In this document: positions 11,420-21,805 of the stretch, in pieces
How the letters are laid out: every line of letters starts with the position of its first letter
How positions within the stretch are numbered: the stretch's first letter is position 1
Made by a program: the position numbers and the translations under genes
The notes under the pieces: model-generated
The model's database searches: none
The model's input: only the letters and a program-made list of their open reading frames with translations
Told to the model about the DNA's origin: nothing
Source of the DNA: Uranotaenia lowii
Taxonomy: Eukaryota > Arthropoda > Insecta > Diptera > Culicidae
Assembly: GCF_029784155.1 (NCBI RefSeq)
Contig: NC_073693.1
Location: 220,857,770-220,921,769, forward strand
Direction: 5' to 3'
Length of the DNA: 64,000 nucleotides

Positions 11420-13359
11420 TCAGTACAGTTCCGTACCGTGTAACCTTGCTTCCCGCAACGATAGCAAAACAGGTGTGTTTTCGGAAATGGGCACGTGAGG
11501 AAGAAATGATCATCTCTGCCGCATTGCCAGCATCTCAATGTCGTGGTCGGGTTGATTGGTGTTGGGCGATTCATTATTCTGAAGTTTTGCCCTTTATTGT
11601 CCACTTGAACTGCGTTGCAACCTGCACCATTCAGTTCATTTCCAAATTCGGATACTTCGGTCTGTCTTTCCCTTGTGGATTGATAGTTGTGTATCGATGG
11701 ATCTAGAGGTATATTGCTGTCGTACTGTTGTGATGAGTCTAGCATGTTATGCTGCATCAACGACGAATTCCATTGTTGTGTGTTCTCACTTTCAATTGCG
11801 TTTATTCCGTGTTGAACTGTTGGCCTATTGTCCCTCTGCATCTGTGGTCTAAGCTGTCTGTAAACGTTTGCTCGTCCTAATTCTTGTGGTCGATTTGAAT
11901 TTGCTGCGAAACTACCACTATTGATATTCGCTTCATCCACCTCTTCACATACTTTGATTAAGCTAGCCAGTGATGAAACTTGAGCGGCGATAGTTACTAG
12001 CCTGAAGTGTTGATTCAAGTTCGTCCTAATGATGTGGAATTGGTCCATCTCCGAAAATGGAGGATCAGCTGCACCAAACATTAAAGTCATTTCCCAATTG
12101 AAAGTTTCAAAAGATTCATTCGGCTTTTGTACTCTGCAATATACTTGTTTTCTTATCAACTGTGCAAAGTCTCGTGGAATGAATTGTTGTTTAATTTTTG
12201 TTTTGAATTCGTCCCAGGAAATATATGCGTTGCATGACAAGCAAAACCAGTCTAAAGCTTTGCCAACTAGCAGAAATTTTATTTGTGACATCAACTCGTC
12301 ACCATTCATGTCATCAGTCATTGCAAATTTCTCTACCTTCTTAATGAAAATAATCAGATCCAAAGGACTACCTTTTCCGTCATACTTAAAAGGCCAGGCG
12401 TGAATTGGTTTTCCTCTTGGTCCTCTTTGATGCCTATTCTGTTCCCTGAGAATCGAAAGCAATACTTCATCTCGGAGCTCCTGCGACATTTCATTGTTCT
12501 GATTCTCCCGATGTAAACCTCGATGCCTCTGAGAATTGCCTCGATCTGGTAACGGCGGCGCCTGATGCATCTCTACTTGCTGCAGAGCTGCATTAGTGTT
12601 TTGATGAAGTGTCTGATGATTCTGGATTACTTGTTGTGGCTGCGCAATGGGTAACTGCCTCAGTCTTTCTAAGATCTCTTCCAACAGCTCCGTTTGATTC
12701 CTTTTGTTGGAATCGATGTCACGTCTCGCATCTGCGTTGGTGTTGGATTTGGGGATTGCTCCAGTTCTCTGCATAGTTTCCATCCGACGACTTAAATTGA
12801 CCGGATCTGTCGATGGTACAGTTGCACCCCTGGTGCTTCGATCGTTCCTCAAATCCTCTTCACCGAAACCTCTAAAAGGGCTGGATGTTCTCGGCATACT
12901 GGTCGAAATCGTCAAATTTGCTGCTGCCTCAAGCTGAGTGTTGTCTACACCACCAGTATCTTCATTCGATGTCAATATTGTATGTAACTGTTTCACTTCA
13001 CTTGTAAGTTGCACTAGTAACTCACTACGCGGTTGATCCTTAGGAATTAAATCCAATCTATTGCGGTAATGCTCAAGACGCGAAAGCAATTGCTTTTTCG
13101 AATTCGAATCGTTATCAATGACAGCTTTACGTGTATTTAATTTCATCGCTTCTAAGTTTGTTAAACATATGTTGAGATTATCTTCAATATTCATCACGTG
13201 ATCTGAGGACTTAGCAAAAGTGTTTGCTTTTTTCTCCTCCGTGATTAATGATCGCAACGCACTAAGTTTAGTTCTGCGATTGCTAAAACCAAGGTCAAAT
13301 TTGTTTCTGAGCCGAAGCTCGTAATCAATTTCCTCATCATTCAAATCAATTATGTCCAT
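11353..13359 (-). CDS. Gypsy gag polyprotein, intact
   Basis: This is a 668-residue frame that starts ~55 bp inside the element from the 5' LTR. The N-terminal third is charged and helical. A Gln/Asn/His-rich linker (about 220-330) precedes a capsid-like region (HAWPFKYDGKG, DLIIFIKKVEKF, RDFAQLIRKQVYCRV). Two C-terminal zinc knuckles follow: CWQCGRDDHFFLTC near residue 610 is a normal CCHC, whereas CYRCGKQGYTVRNC near 632 has Tyr where His is expected. Gag forms the virus-like particle and packages RNA. At 668 residues it is long for the group because of the linker. The end overlaps pol by 67 bases. Confidence 0.88.
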   Translation of the reverse strand: MDIIDLNDEEIDYELRLRNKFDLGFSNRRTKLSALRSLITEEKKANTFAKSSDHVMNIEDNLNICLTNLEAMKLNTRKAVIDNDSNSKKQLLSRLEHYRNRLDLIPKDQPRSELLVQLTSEVKQLHTILTSNEDTGGVDNTQLEAAANLTISTSMPRTSSPFRGFGEEDLRNDRSTRGATVPSTDPVNLSRRMETMQRTGAIPKSNTNADARRDIDSNKRNQTELLEEILERLRQLPIAQPQQVIQNHQTLHQNTNAALQQVEMHQAPPLPDRGNSQRHRGLHRENQNNEMSQELRDEVLLSILREQNRHQRGPRGKPIHAWPFKYDGKGSPLDLIIFIKKVEKFAMTDDMNGDELMSQIKFLLVGKALDWFCLSCNAYISWDEFKTKIKQQFIPRDFAQLIRKQVYCRVQKPNESFETFNWEMTLMFGAADPPFSEMDQFHIIRTNLNQHFRLVTIAAQVSSLASLIKVCEEVDEANINSGSFAANSNRPQELGRANVYRQLRPQMQRDNRPTVQHGINAIESENTQQWNSSLMQHNMLDSSQQYDSNIPLDPSIHNYQSTRERQTEVSEFGNELNGAGCNAVQVDNKGQNFRIMNRPTPINPTTTLRCWQCGRDDHFFLTCPFPKTHLFCYRCGKQGYTVRNCTDCIQMARDLMQSHPGNARGGNC

Positions 13360-13401
13360 TTTAAATTTTATTTTTGTAGTATTTTACAAAAGTTCTATTT
13401 T

Positions 13402-13414
13402 ATTCGGGCGCCAA
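13402..13414 (-). promoter_or_regulatory. Primer-binding site of the gypsy element
   Basis: Immediately after the 5' LTR (minus-strand reading) comes T then TGGCGCCCGAA, which matches the usual form of a tRNA-3'-end primer site (TGGCGCCC...) used for minus-strand DNA synthesis. The exact tRNA cannot be fixed from this alone. Confidence 0.7.
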
Positions 13415-14490
13415 TGTGGCAGATCTCTTGCCGGAATTTTTAAATTGCAGCAATCTTGCTGCTCTGCAATCTTGATGTTTCTGGTGATATGTTCACGCTC
13501 GGAACATCACGCTCCTCTTCTCGGCAAGAAAACGACGCAAGAATCCCTTCAGCGCTCGAGGCTGGAACACTAGCTTGAAACGCCTTGTTGGGCGGCAATT
13601 CCCGGCATCAAACACTGGCCTTTGCTCGGGGCCGGATCACGAGCAAGGTCCTTTTGGCGCTGGGGGCCGGATGAACAAATGGCCACTCAATCAGCACTCA
13701 CAAACCCGACATCCACTTATGGACATTGCTCGGGGTCGGAACACGAGCAACGTCCCTCTTGGCGCTGGTGGCCGAAATAAAAAAAACAGCACCTTAATCG
13801 GCGCTTAAACAACGGCACTCAAATTCCCTTCGGCGCTCGTGGCCGGAATACAAATAACCGCTGACCCGGTTTTGTTCTCCGGGGTAACTTCCCCTACGGC
13901 GCTAGTGGCCGGGGAATAAAGTACAGTAGGCAAGAGTGCCTGAAATAATTTGCAATCCGCTCCGGTGGTGTTGGTCGCTGCGCACTGAGGGTCACCACAG
14001 TTCACTTCGAGGTGAACAGCTCCCTCAAGTGCTGGCCGGAATTGACTTCTCTTCGGCAGTAAGCACCCTTGAAGCGATCCAACACCGGTAGTCTCCTGCA
14101 AGCGATGATCCAACGCGGCGACGATTCCACGTGTGTGTGGAAAATGCCACACCACAAAAAAGCCCTCTTTTCAGAAGGCCTCTTCGTGCTGGATCTCGTC
14201 GGATCTTTGCTGGGTCGATTCGGACGCAAAGGGGTTCCTTTCCCCTGGCACTATCCGGAATTCCCGAATCTCGGAGTGTTGACGGGTTGTTTGCTGCGGA
14301 CCACAATTTCTTAATTAGCGTTTTCCAAACTTTTGGAAAGACGCGTCGGGAAAACGTGTGAAGCTTTTTTCCCACTTTTTCTGTTTGGTCAAATGTCACT
14401 TGATATGTGGTAGACCGGTCGGCGTGTACGTCTAAATTTTATGTGATTTTAGACTTTGGGTTTTTTGTGACCCAGTCAATAATTGTAACA
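13415..14490 (-). repeat. 5' LTR of the gypsy element
   Basis: It is upstream of gag in element orientation and about 99.8% identical by eye to the 3' LTR. It is one base longer, from an eight-A rather than seven-A run near 13780. Confidence 0.92.
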
Positions 14491-14494
14491 ATTT

Positions 14495-16770
14495 TTTGTA
14501 ACAAAATAACGTCACGGGACACTTATTTTACCTATTCGTTCTCGAATTGTTATACAAATTGTTAGAGTGACCATTTCCCCCATTCCTTTATCCCTAATGA
14601 AAGGAAGGGAAGTCTTATATCATCCCAAAAACACTTCTTGTATACAAATACAATCCCATGTCATATACGGCTCCATTTTAGATAAGTTCTCGAGTTGTTC
14701 AAAAAATGAGTGACCCTTTCCCCACTTTATATCTCCCCTTTGGCAAGAGAAGGGTGTCTCAACCCATCGAAGAAACATTTCCCGTACACAAATATGCTCC
14801 AATCATACAAATTTATTCCATTTTTTCGATTAGTTATCGAAATATTAAAAAAAAAAAAGTGTATGAGAGACCCTCTTCCCACTTTTTATCGTTCCACTGA
14901 ATGGAGGGAAAGGTTGCTAAACCACAGGAAAAAACATTTGTTGTGCTCGGATACTTTCTCATTCGAAAATTGGGTTCTTCGCTTTATTAGTTGTCGAGTT
15001 ATGCTATAAAATTTGTATCAAAGCCCCTTTTCCTACCTATCCCCTACCTCAAAGGAGTGAATCGTTCCATTTGTAAGAAAAATTCTTGAGCTCCCGCCTT
15101 TCCTAACTGTTCAGTCCACCAAGCGGACTGAAGAATGGGAGAAACCGAGAGAATGGAGAAAACCCGTTGCGCGTCGCCCAAGTAGCGAGAGCTATAAAAG
15201 CAAGCGGTCGCGTCTCCGCGGGGAGAGTTTTAATCCAACCGTCGAGCGAGCAACATCATCCCGGGAGAGTCGAGAGCGGCTCAAAAAGAGAGCCAGCCAG
15301 CAGTGGGCTGCATCAAGGCCACCTGAAGAGAGCAGCAGCCAACGTTGCTCGTAGCGACAAGTGCTTATACAAGAAGACGTGTCAAGTTAAGTGTAAATAG
15401 TTTCAAGAGAAATAAAGATGTATAAACGCCAGCAGTAAATCAACGAGTTCTCTTTTGCTTCGCTTCTGCTCTTGTTCCGATTCCACAACCAATCGGCTCT
15501 TTTCAGAGCCATCTTTAGAAAGAGTTTGCGATCACTGTGGAAGACAGTGATCGACCCGGCCTTGGCCCGCCCAGGTACAGTCCGAGGACTTGCCTCCACC
15601 GGTGAGACAACAACTGAGGTTGTCTGGGAGAGACTCACTTCCACGAGGGGAATGAGTCCCATCGGTGGTTGTTTTCCAAGCGCCGCCCCACGTCCACTAA
15701 AGGTTGTTCATGGCCCAACACTAACTGTATCCCCAATTGAAGGAGAAAGAAGTCTGAAATAAGCAAATAACTATTTTACGTATCCAAATGCCAAAATTAT
15801 TTCCATTAGCTCTATTGGTTCTCGAATTATGCAAAAAACTGTAAAGGAGCCACCCTCTCTCCTTCCTATCACCCCACTGGAAGGAGGCAGCAGTACCAAA
15901 TATTCACAAAAACAATCCTTGTGTTCAAATATCCTCCCAAGCCAAATTTCGTTCTATTTGCTGGGTAAGTTCCCGAGAGGCATAAAAAATTGTAAGGAAG
16001 CACCCTCCTCCCTTAAGATTTTCCCACTGGAAGAACGGAGGGCTCTCAAAATATCATAGAAACTTTCATTGTAATCAAATACCTTCCAATGCCAAATTTG
16101 GTTTAATTTGCTTGATTAGTTTTCCAGTAATTCTGAAAATTGTAACGAAGCCCCCTCCCCATTTTCTATCTTATCACTGGATGGGGGGAGGGGTACCAAA
16201 CATTCATAGAACTATCTATCGTTCCCAAATACTCTTCCAAGTCAAATTTGGATTCATTTGCTCGAATAGTTTTCAAGTTATGCAATAAAAAAGGGTTAAG
16301 CCCCCCCCTTCTTCATGTATCTCCTCTGGAAGGAGGGAGGGGTCTGAAATAATCATAGAACCATTTCTCGTATTCCATTCCCCTTCCATGCCAAATTTGG
16401 TTCCATTAGCTTGATTATTTCTCCCGATATTTGAAAAATTGTAAAGTAGGCCCCCTCCCCCCTTTATATCACCCCACTGAGAGGAGGGAGGGGTACCTTA
16501 CATTCATGGAAATATTCCTCGTTCCCAAATACCACCCCATGCCAAATTTGATACCATTTGCTTGATTGGTTTTCGAGTTATGCAAAAAATTGTCTTTTAT
16601 TCGGGAGGCCCCTCCCCCCCTTTGTGAGAGAGGGAGGGGTCTCAGACCATAATAGGAACCTTCCCCTGCCTCCAATACCCCACCCTGGCAAGTTTCACTC
16701 AAATCGGTTCAGTAGTTTCCGAGTCTATAGGGAACAGACAGACATACAGACAGACAGACAGACAGATTAA
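14495..16770 (+). repeat. ~150-bp tandem repeat array ending in a CAGA tail, interrupted
   Basis: A block with the pattern 'GATTNGTTNTCGAGTTATGCAAAAAATTG, then a C-rich/GGAGGG hairpin, then CAAATAC...CCAAATTTG' recurs at a step of 141-157 bp: anchors near 14539, 14686, 14829 and 14986, then 15814, 15965, 16112, 16264, 16413, 16564 and 16705. The last unit runs into TTTCCGAGTCTATAGGGAACAGACAG and a CAGA microsatellite (16736-16767), the type of tail found on RTE-like and other insect repeats. The C-rich and G-rich tracts in each unit can pair with each other. The gap between units 4 and 5 is explained by the solo LTR. Confidence 0.8.
15108..15720 (+). mobile_element. Solo LTR (613 bp) with 5-bp TSD
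   Basis: The segment starts TGTTCAGTCC and ends GGCCCAACA (TG...CA), and CTAAC flanks both ends (15103-15107 and 15721-15725). It contains a TATA-like CTATAAAAG near 15191 and an AATAAA near 15411, the promoter and polyadenylation layout of an LTR. No internal coding domain is present, so it is a solo LTR left by LTR-LTR recombination. A 5-bp TSD fits BEL/Pao, copia or some gypsy families. The frames inside it are not genes. Confidence 0.85.
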
Positions 16771-16885
16771 AAAGAAAGAATATCATATTTTCATATGTGA
16801 TGAAAGAAATTAGAGAAACATGAACTATCCAAGAACGAAAGAACATAAGCCGTAAATATCATGAAAATTTCGAAAAAGATACAAC

Positions 16886-16961
16886 GGCTCACCGACAGGA
16901 CTTGAACCTGCAATCTCCGCTTCGGTACAACGGCGCGTTAGCCAATTCCACCACGGTGAAC
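16886..16961 (-). tRNA. tRNA-like sequence, left arm (probably tRNA-derived, not functional)
   Basis: On the minus strand the 76-nt segment has a 7-bp acceptor stem (GTTCACC with GGTGAGC), a T-arm GCAGG-TTCAAGT-CCTGT and an anticodon-like arm CCGTT-GTACCGA-AGCGG. The T-arm side (AGATTGCAGGTTC...TCCTGTCGG) is close to tRNA-Arg. The apparent anticodon would be ACC, which eukaryotes do not use for Gly, and the D-stem competes with the anticodon stem for the same bases. A T-run follows, as in pol III units. Confidence 0.5.
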
Positions 16962-17163
16962 GTGATGGAACCGGCGAACACGAGCAATCGAGCTCTGCCG
17001 ATCAACTGCTGGACCCTCTATCGAAACACCATGTATATCCCGCATGTGATCTTTCCCTCTATTGATCTCTCTTGTTTCTCTAACCCCACCCATCGACTCG
17101 GGATTTTAGCCGAGCGAGCACATGCTCGATTGCTTCGGGTTTGCCGCAACTTACGGTCAGATG

Positions 17164-17592
17164 CAGCGTTGCCAACCTTCCAGATTTTTCTGGATTCTTC
17201 CAGATTTTTATGTGTCATCCAGAAATACAGACCTCATGTTGTCTGGTCCAGACTTTTCATAAATTATCCAGATTTGTCCAGAAATTGGTATAACTCAACG
17301 TTTTGATAAAAAAAACAAATCCAATTGAAATCCAATAGCTCATAACGGCAATACTGAATTTACTGTGAAGCAGAATACAGAAGTTATTTTGACAGCTGAA
17401 TGGGTCTAAGCTTTCGGTTGTTCAAGCTTTTGTTCACATAGACTCAGACCTTGATTTAGCACTACAATACAATTTGGCAATCTGGCAACCAAAAAAAAAA
17501 GGTCGTCAGCTATAAAGTTTACCATCCAGACTTTTCCAGACTTTTTTTTTCAAAATCTTCCAGACATTTCTGAAAAACAGTTGGCATCCCTG
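17164..17592. mobile_element. 429-bp hAT-type MITE with 8-bp TSD
   Basis: Ends read CAGCGTTGCCAAC and, reversed, CAGGGATGCCAAC, both flanked by GTCAGATG (17156-17163 and 17593-17600). An 8-bp TSD with CAG...CTG ends is diagnostic of hAT. The interior is AT-rich with repeated TCCAGAnTTTT motifs and no ORF. It is inserted between the two arms of the tRNA-bearing inverted repeat. Confidence 0.85.
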
Positions 17593-17779
17593 GTCAGATG
17601 AAGAAGCAATCAGTGCCGCTCGGCTCGGCTAAAATCCCGAGTCGATGGGTGGGGTTAGAGAAACAAGAGAGATCAATAGAGGGAAAGATCACATGCGGGA
17701 TATAATACATGGTGTTTCGATAGAGGGTCCAGCAGTTGATCGGCAGAGCTCGATTGCTCGTGTTCGCCGGTTCCATCAC

Positions 17780-17855
17780 GTTCACCGTGGTGGAATTGGC
17801 TAACGCGCCGTTGTACCGAAGCGGAGATTGCAGGTTCAAGTCCTGTCGGTGAGCC
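17780..17855 (+). tRNA. tRNA-like sequence, right arm (mirror of the left copy)
   Basis: Same sequence as the left-arm copy but on the plus strand, followed by TATCTTTTTC, a plausible pol III terminator. The same objections to a working tRNA apply: anticodon ACC and overlapping D and anticodon stems. The internal A and B boxes may still make it transcribable. Confidence 0.5.
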
Positions 17856-17962
17856 GTTGTATCTTTTTCGAAATTTTCATGATATTTACGGCTTATGTTC
17901 TTTCGTTCTTTGATAGTTCATGTTTCTCTAATTTCTTTCATCACATATGAAAATGTGATCAT

Positions 17963-19609
17963 TTTCAGGTACAAAGATGTACCAAGCGATTTCATAACAT
18001 CAGTATTGAAGAATATCATAAAAACACGACTTTGACTATATTTTAAAAAAAACAGGAGCCAGAAAACAAACCGCAGGGTAGAACGCCAAAACTAGTGGAC
18101 AGAAAAAACCAACCTAACAGAAAGCGTGGTAAGAAATGGAACAATGATTGTTCGGAATGTAATTATTGAAACATTATATGTTTAATTACACGTTTATCGT
18201 ATTTTGTAAACTTACCATTCTCTGGCTAAAAATCATTTAATATTGCCTCATCGAAAATTTCACTTTTCAAAATACATTTTTTATATCCTTTTAGATAAAA
18301 TGCCTTCAAGCAAGCAACGCAATTAATTTTTTTTACTGATATCGCGGTTAACATGACGGCCGATAATTTTTTCGAGTCGAATATTGGTGCACCTTTTTAA
18401 CTCGAACAATGACGAAATTTGTTATAATTATGCATTTTTATCGAAATTTGGGAGTCGGCAAATAAAAAGAATGGAATTTTGTTTTGAAATTAGGGTTTTC
18501 TCAAAAGTTAACAGCATTCAAAATTTGAGCGTAAAACACGTAGTCTTGTAGACATTCTGCCCCAATTTTCATATGATTGATTTTTGTTAAAATTTGTAGG
18601 AAGTTAATAATATACAACAAAATATTTATAGTCTTCCGAAAGTGCACACAAATGGAAAACCGATAAGTTATAGTTTCATCAGATTACGCAGGCTGGTTCA
18701 CCAGCCTGGTACCTTATATGTTACTTATGAAAAATAAAACGTTTCACGCTGATTCCATCAATTATTCTGTTTCTAAAAACTAAAGTAGTTTTTGTGAATT
18801 TCTCATCTATTGAATGATGAAAAAGCTTGTTTGCTACAATAAAAATGAATAAAAAACATCATTCGAAGACGTAGGTTAGTGTATTTGTGAGAAACAATGG
18901 AATGGGTCTTGTACAATTTTTCCCCTACTAGACATCAAATTTTTAAATTTTTGTTCCTTGTTTATTTACGGAACATCCATGCGTCAACGAAAATTTTCTG
19001 GCAATAGATCGGGGTGCCCGCTGAAAAGTTTGTTTTACAGTACAGAACATTTTTTCATAAATATACCCCCGCAAGCGATCCCAATATTTGACCACCGTAT
19101 TTTGTTTATTTCACCAGTGGCAGCTTTTTCACCTTGTAGGCATGAAGTCAACCTGTTTATTAGTCAATTGAACGAACCAATCGAAAATTTTGGATTGCGC
19201 TCGATCAAGCCTTTGCCATTCCTTACCTTCATAGAATCAATCATCTGCACTTCTATTCAAGTTTTAACCCACTGTTAGATCTTCTAGATTTCATCTTACG
19301 ATTTACCATAACAACTTTGTTAGAAGAGTTGATTTCAAGTTGTTTTGAGGTTTCCCACTGGGACTTCCATGAATTTTTCACGATCTTACCTAAAATTTTT
19401 GATCTTATAATTTCTTATTGGATGCTATCTCAAAAACCGTTTATCCTATTGTTACAAAAATTTACACATGTTAACATTACATTTCTAGGTAACTTCACTG
19501 AGTAATTCAGCAATTTTTATCCATGCATTCAAAAATTATTTACAAAATAGAGTGTTGCAGTTTTTTCTCAAATACACTTCTTAGTTATTTCAAATCTCTC
19601 AACTTAATA
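17963..19609. other. AT-rich intronic sequence, no feature seen
   Basis: Only short frames rich in Phe/Ile occur, as expected in AT-rich DNA. No terminal repeats or protein motifs were found. Confidence 0.4.
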
Positions 19610-20580
19610 AAGGGTGTTCCCATGAGGGTCCAAAAAAAGCAAGCGAGGTGTTCTACTCTGCACTTAAAATTTCAAATTCTTAATCACATTTTGATGATTC
19701 AGGTTATTCAAGGAGTAACAATCTTGACTCAGAACTGATGCCAGAACCTCGAAAACTTCTGCTACAGTTTTTAAAAATTATCTCACTTGTTGATAGAAAT
19801 TGAGCGCTGAGTTTAAATTTAAAATGAGATATAACTCATTCTAGAGGTTCTGGTTACATATTAACAAACCCAAATTATTTTTCGGTTTGCATATTTCGAA
19901 TTTTGTATCCAGTTTAGGACTATTATCTTCAGTTTGAATCATCATTAGAAATTAAAAATTAAAAAGCTATTTTAAAATCACGGTTCAAATTTGGTTTCAC
20001 TAGTTTAAAAAATCATGAATTCTAGTTTTGATGAAATTTTGATGGTTTTCGAAACTCGAATTCATGATTTTTTCGAAACTGATTATTTGATTCATGATTT
20101 TCGAAACTCATTTTCAATAATTAAATAATAGTTTTCCGAACATCAGAAAAGAGAATAAGAAACCATGCTGAGATTTTTTAATATTAAGATTCCAAGTTCC
20201 TCAATTTAATTCTTAGTCAGAATTCGAACAAACCAAAGCTTCATAATGGCGATCCAGAATTGGAAAATCATAATCATTTTCATCATTTGAAATTCATATT
20301 TTTTCAGAATTGGATTAAAAATAAATAATTGAAATAATTTATTCAGATTGGAACCAAAATCATCAGAGTTAAAATTACAAATTCATGAAATAAAATACAC
20401 TTCTTGGCTCACATTTCAAATTCTGATCTGGAATTAAGACACAGAATTAGGGGGAATATTGGCCCTTTCAACTATTCTGTTGAGTTTTTAATAAAAATAC
20501 AGAAGCGATTAGGTATTTCATTTTTCATCTATTTCTTTCATTTTGATGCCCTTCATGTTTTTGTGTCGATTATTCGATTA

Positions 20581-21517
20581 AGATACACCGGGGTAAGTGT
20601 GTACGCGGGGTAAGTGTGGACGATGGCTATAAAAACAATACTGTGCACTATTTTTTCAAACTTTTGATGCAGAATGTTCAATTTACTTGTAATCTATCCA
20701 ATAACTGTGAAAAAGATACGATTCAGACTATAACGGTTGTTTACAGCGACTTTTTCGGAATTTTCTATTTTCAACTACGATGTCGAGTTGATGTGCACCT
20801 TTTTCAATTGCAAATTTCTCCTAAACTAGCTGACTCTCGATGAAAAACTCTACATTGAAACAATCCTTACATTCCAAACAACCAGTTAGGAAAAGAAACG
20901 GCGGTTAAAAATTAAGAAAAAAGAGTTTATTTACAAAAAACTAAAATTTTGTCTCCAACCCCTACATGGGGTAAGTGTGGACGGCTTTAAAAAGACTTGA
21001 TGTTTACACATTTTTTCAATTTTCTGTCCTTCATCCTTTATGAGTTGTATTATTTAGCTATATTAAGCATTCGGATCATGAAAATTTGAGTAAAGTACTT
21101 ATTTGTTCTATGTTTTTGATGAAATCGGATCTCGTGTGTTGTAACATAAATTACCCACTATAATTATGGTATCATGAACTTTTTTTCAAAATTTTGGACG
21201 GATCGAGCAATAAAGTAACGTATTCAACCAAGAAAACACAAATTTTTTGAAAATTTCCTGAGAAATCAAAGGGAAAATCTACCGTCCACACTTACCCCAT
21301 AAAGCGGGGTAAGTGAAGACACCAGCCGTCCATAACGATTTGCGTGATAACTTTTTTCGCTTTGCTTCTATCGAGCTCATCTCTTCAGCTTTTGTAAAAA
21401 ACATGTTCTGCATCACATTGAACGTCAATTTATCAAAATTGCTCCAATGCCGATTTTTTTATGATTTTTTAAAGTTGAACTATACGAAAACCCGTCCACA
21501 CTTACCCCGGTGTACCT
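20581..21517. mobile_element. 937-bp MITE, TIR AGRTACACCGGGGTAAGTG, TSD TA
   Basis: The left end AGATACACCGGGGTAAGTGTG and the reversed right end AGGTACACCGGGGTAAGTGTG are TIRs flanked by TA on both sides (20579-20580 and 21518-21519). The GGGGTAAGTGTGGACG motif also recurs inside, near 20608, 20967 and 21304 (and inverted near 21282), giving subterminal repeats. A TA target fits Tc1/mariner-type transposition. It has no transposase frame. The same TIR bounds 41477-58648. Confidence 0.85.
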
Positions 21518-21524
21518 TATAGAA

Positions 21525-21805
21525 ATAAATTCAATCTATTTAAGATGGCACAAAGCCTTTCCACTAGGGATTATTAGAATTAAAGCTCTTTTCTACATTC
21601 GGTAAGGAATGATAGCATGTTTTTTTAGTTTATTTTTTTAAACTCAGATTCGCTTATAGCGTAAGATCCCAGAGTCCAAAAACGTAGTCTGGCAAATGAA
21701 GGACAGTCACATATAAGATGGAAGGGATCTTCCACACCACACCACATACTGGAGATTCAGCACGCTGAATGTTGTGCATGTGAAAGTTGAGTTTACGTTT
21801 TAAAA
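21525..21805 (-). mobile_element. 3' fragment of the RNase H-bearing LINE
   Basis: It is nearly identical to the 3' end of the larger copy that starts at 22772, including the KLNFHMHNIQRAES coding tail, but deleted upstream. It begins next to the right TA of the adjacent MITE. Confidence 0.8.

Larger units (their letters stand above)
5095..14490 (-). mobile_element. Near-intact Ty3/gypsy LTR retrotransposon (9.4 kb)
   Basis: Two direct LTRs of about 1075 bp (5095-6169 and 13415-14490) start TGTGGCAG and end TTGTAACA on the plus strand. ATTT flanks both ends (5091-5094 and 14491-14494), a 4-bp TSD. I saw only one substitution (TTCGCT against TTTGCT, near 5887 and 14209) and one A-run length change between the LTRs, so the insertion is very young. 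Element genes read on the minus strand: gag (13359-11353), then pol (11419-8285) in the order protease, RT, RNase H, integrase, which defines Ty3/gypsy. No env is seen. Its place is taken by a repeat-rich non-coding region (6170-8284). The minus-strand reading is antisense to the host gene. Confidence 0.93.
16780..17962. mobile_element. Inverted-repeat element with a tRNA-like sequence in each arm
   Basis: The left arm (16780-17155) and right arm (17601-17962) are near-perfect reverse complements over about 350 bp. Each arm begins at its outer edge with a small palindrome around TCATATGTGA and contains one copy of a 76-nt tRNA-like sequence. The two arms were separated by a later 429-bp hAT-type insertion. 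The arms could arise from two head-to-head copies of a tRNA-derived SINE or from a true foldback element. No coding capacity is seen. Confidence 0.8.

Noticed and set aside
15167..15400. 77-residue frame MRVAQVARAIKASG...
   Set aside because: Inside the solo LTR, spanning its promoter region; no homology recognised.
16886..17855. Functional tRNA genes
   Set aside because: The apparent ACC anticodon is not used in eukaryotes, the D and anticodon stems need the same bases, and both copies sit in inverted-repeat arms; kept only as tRNA-like sequences.
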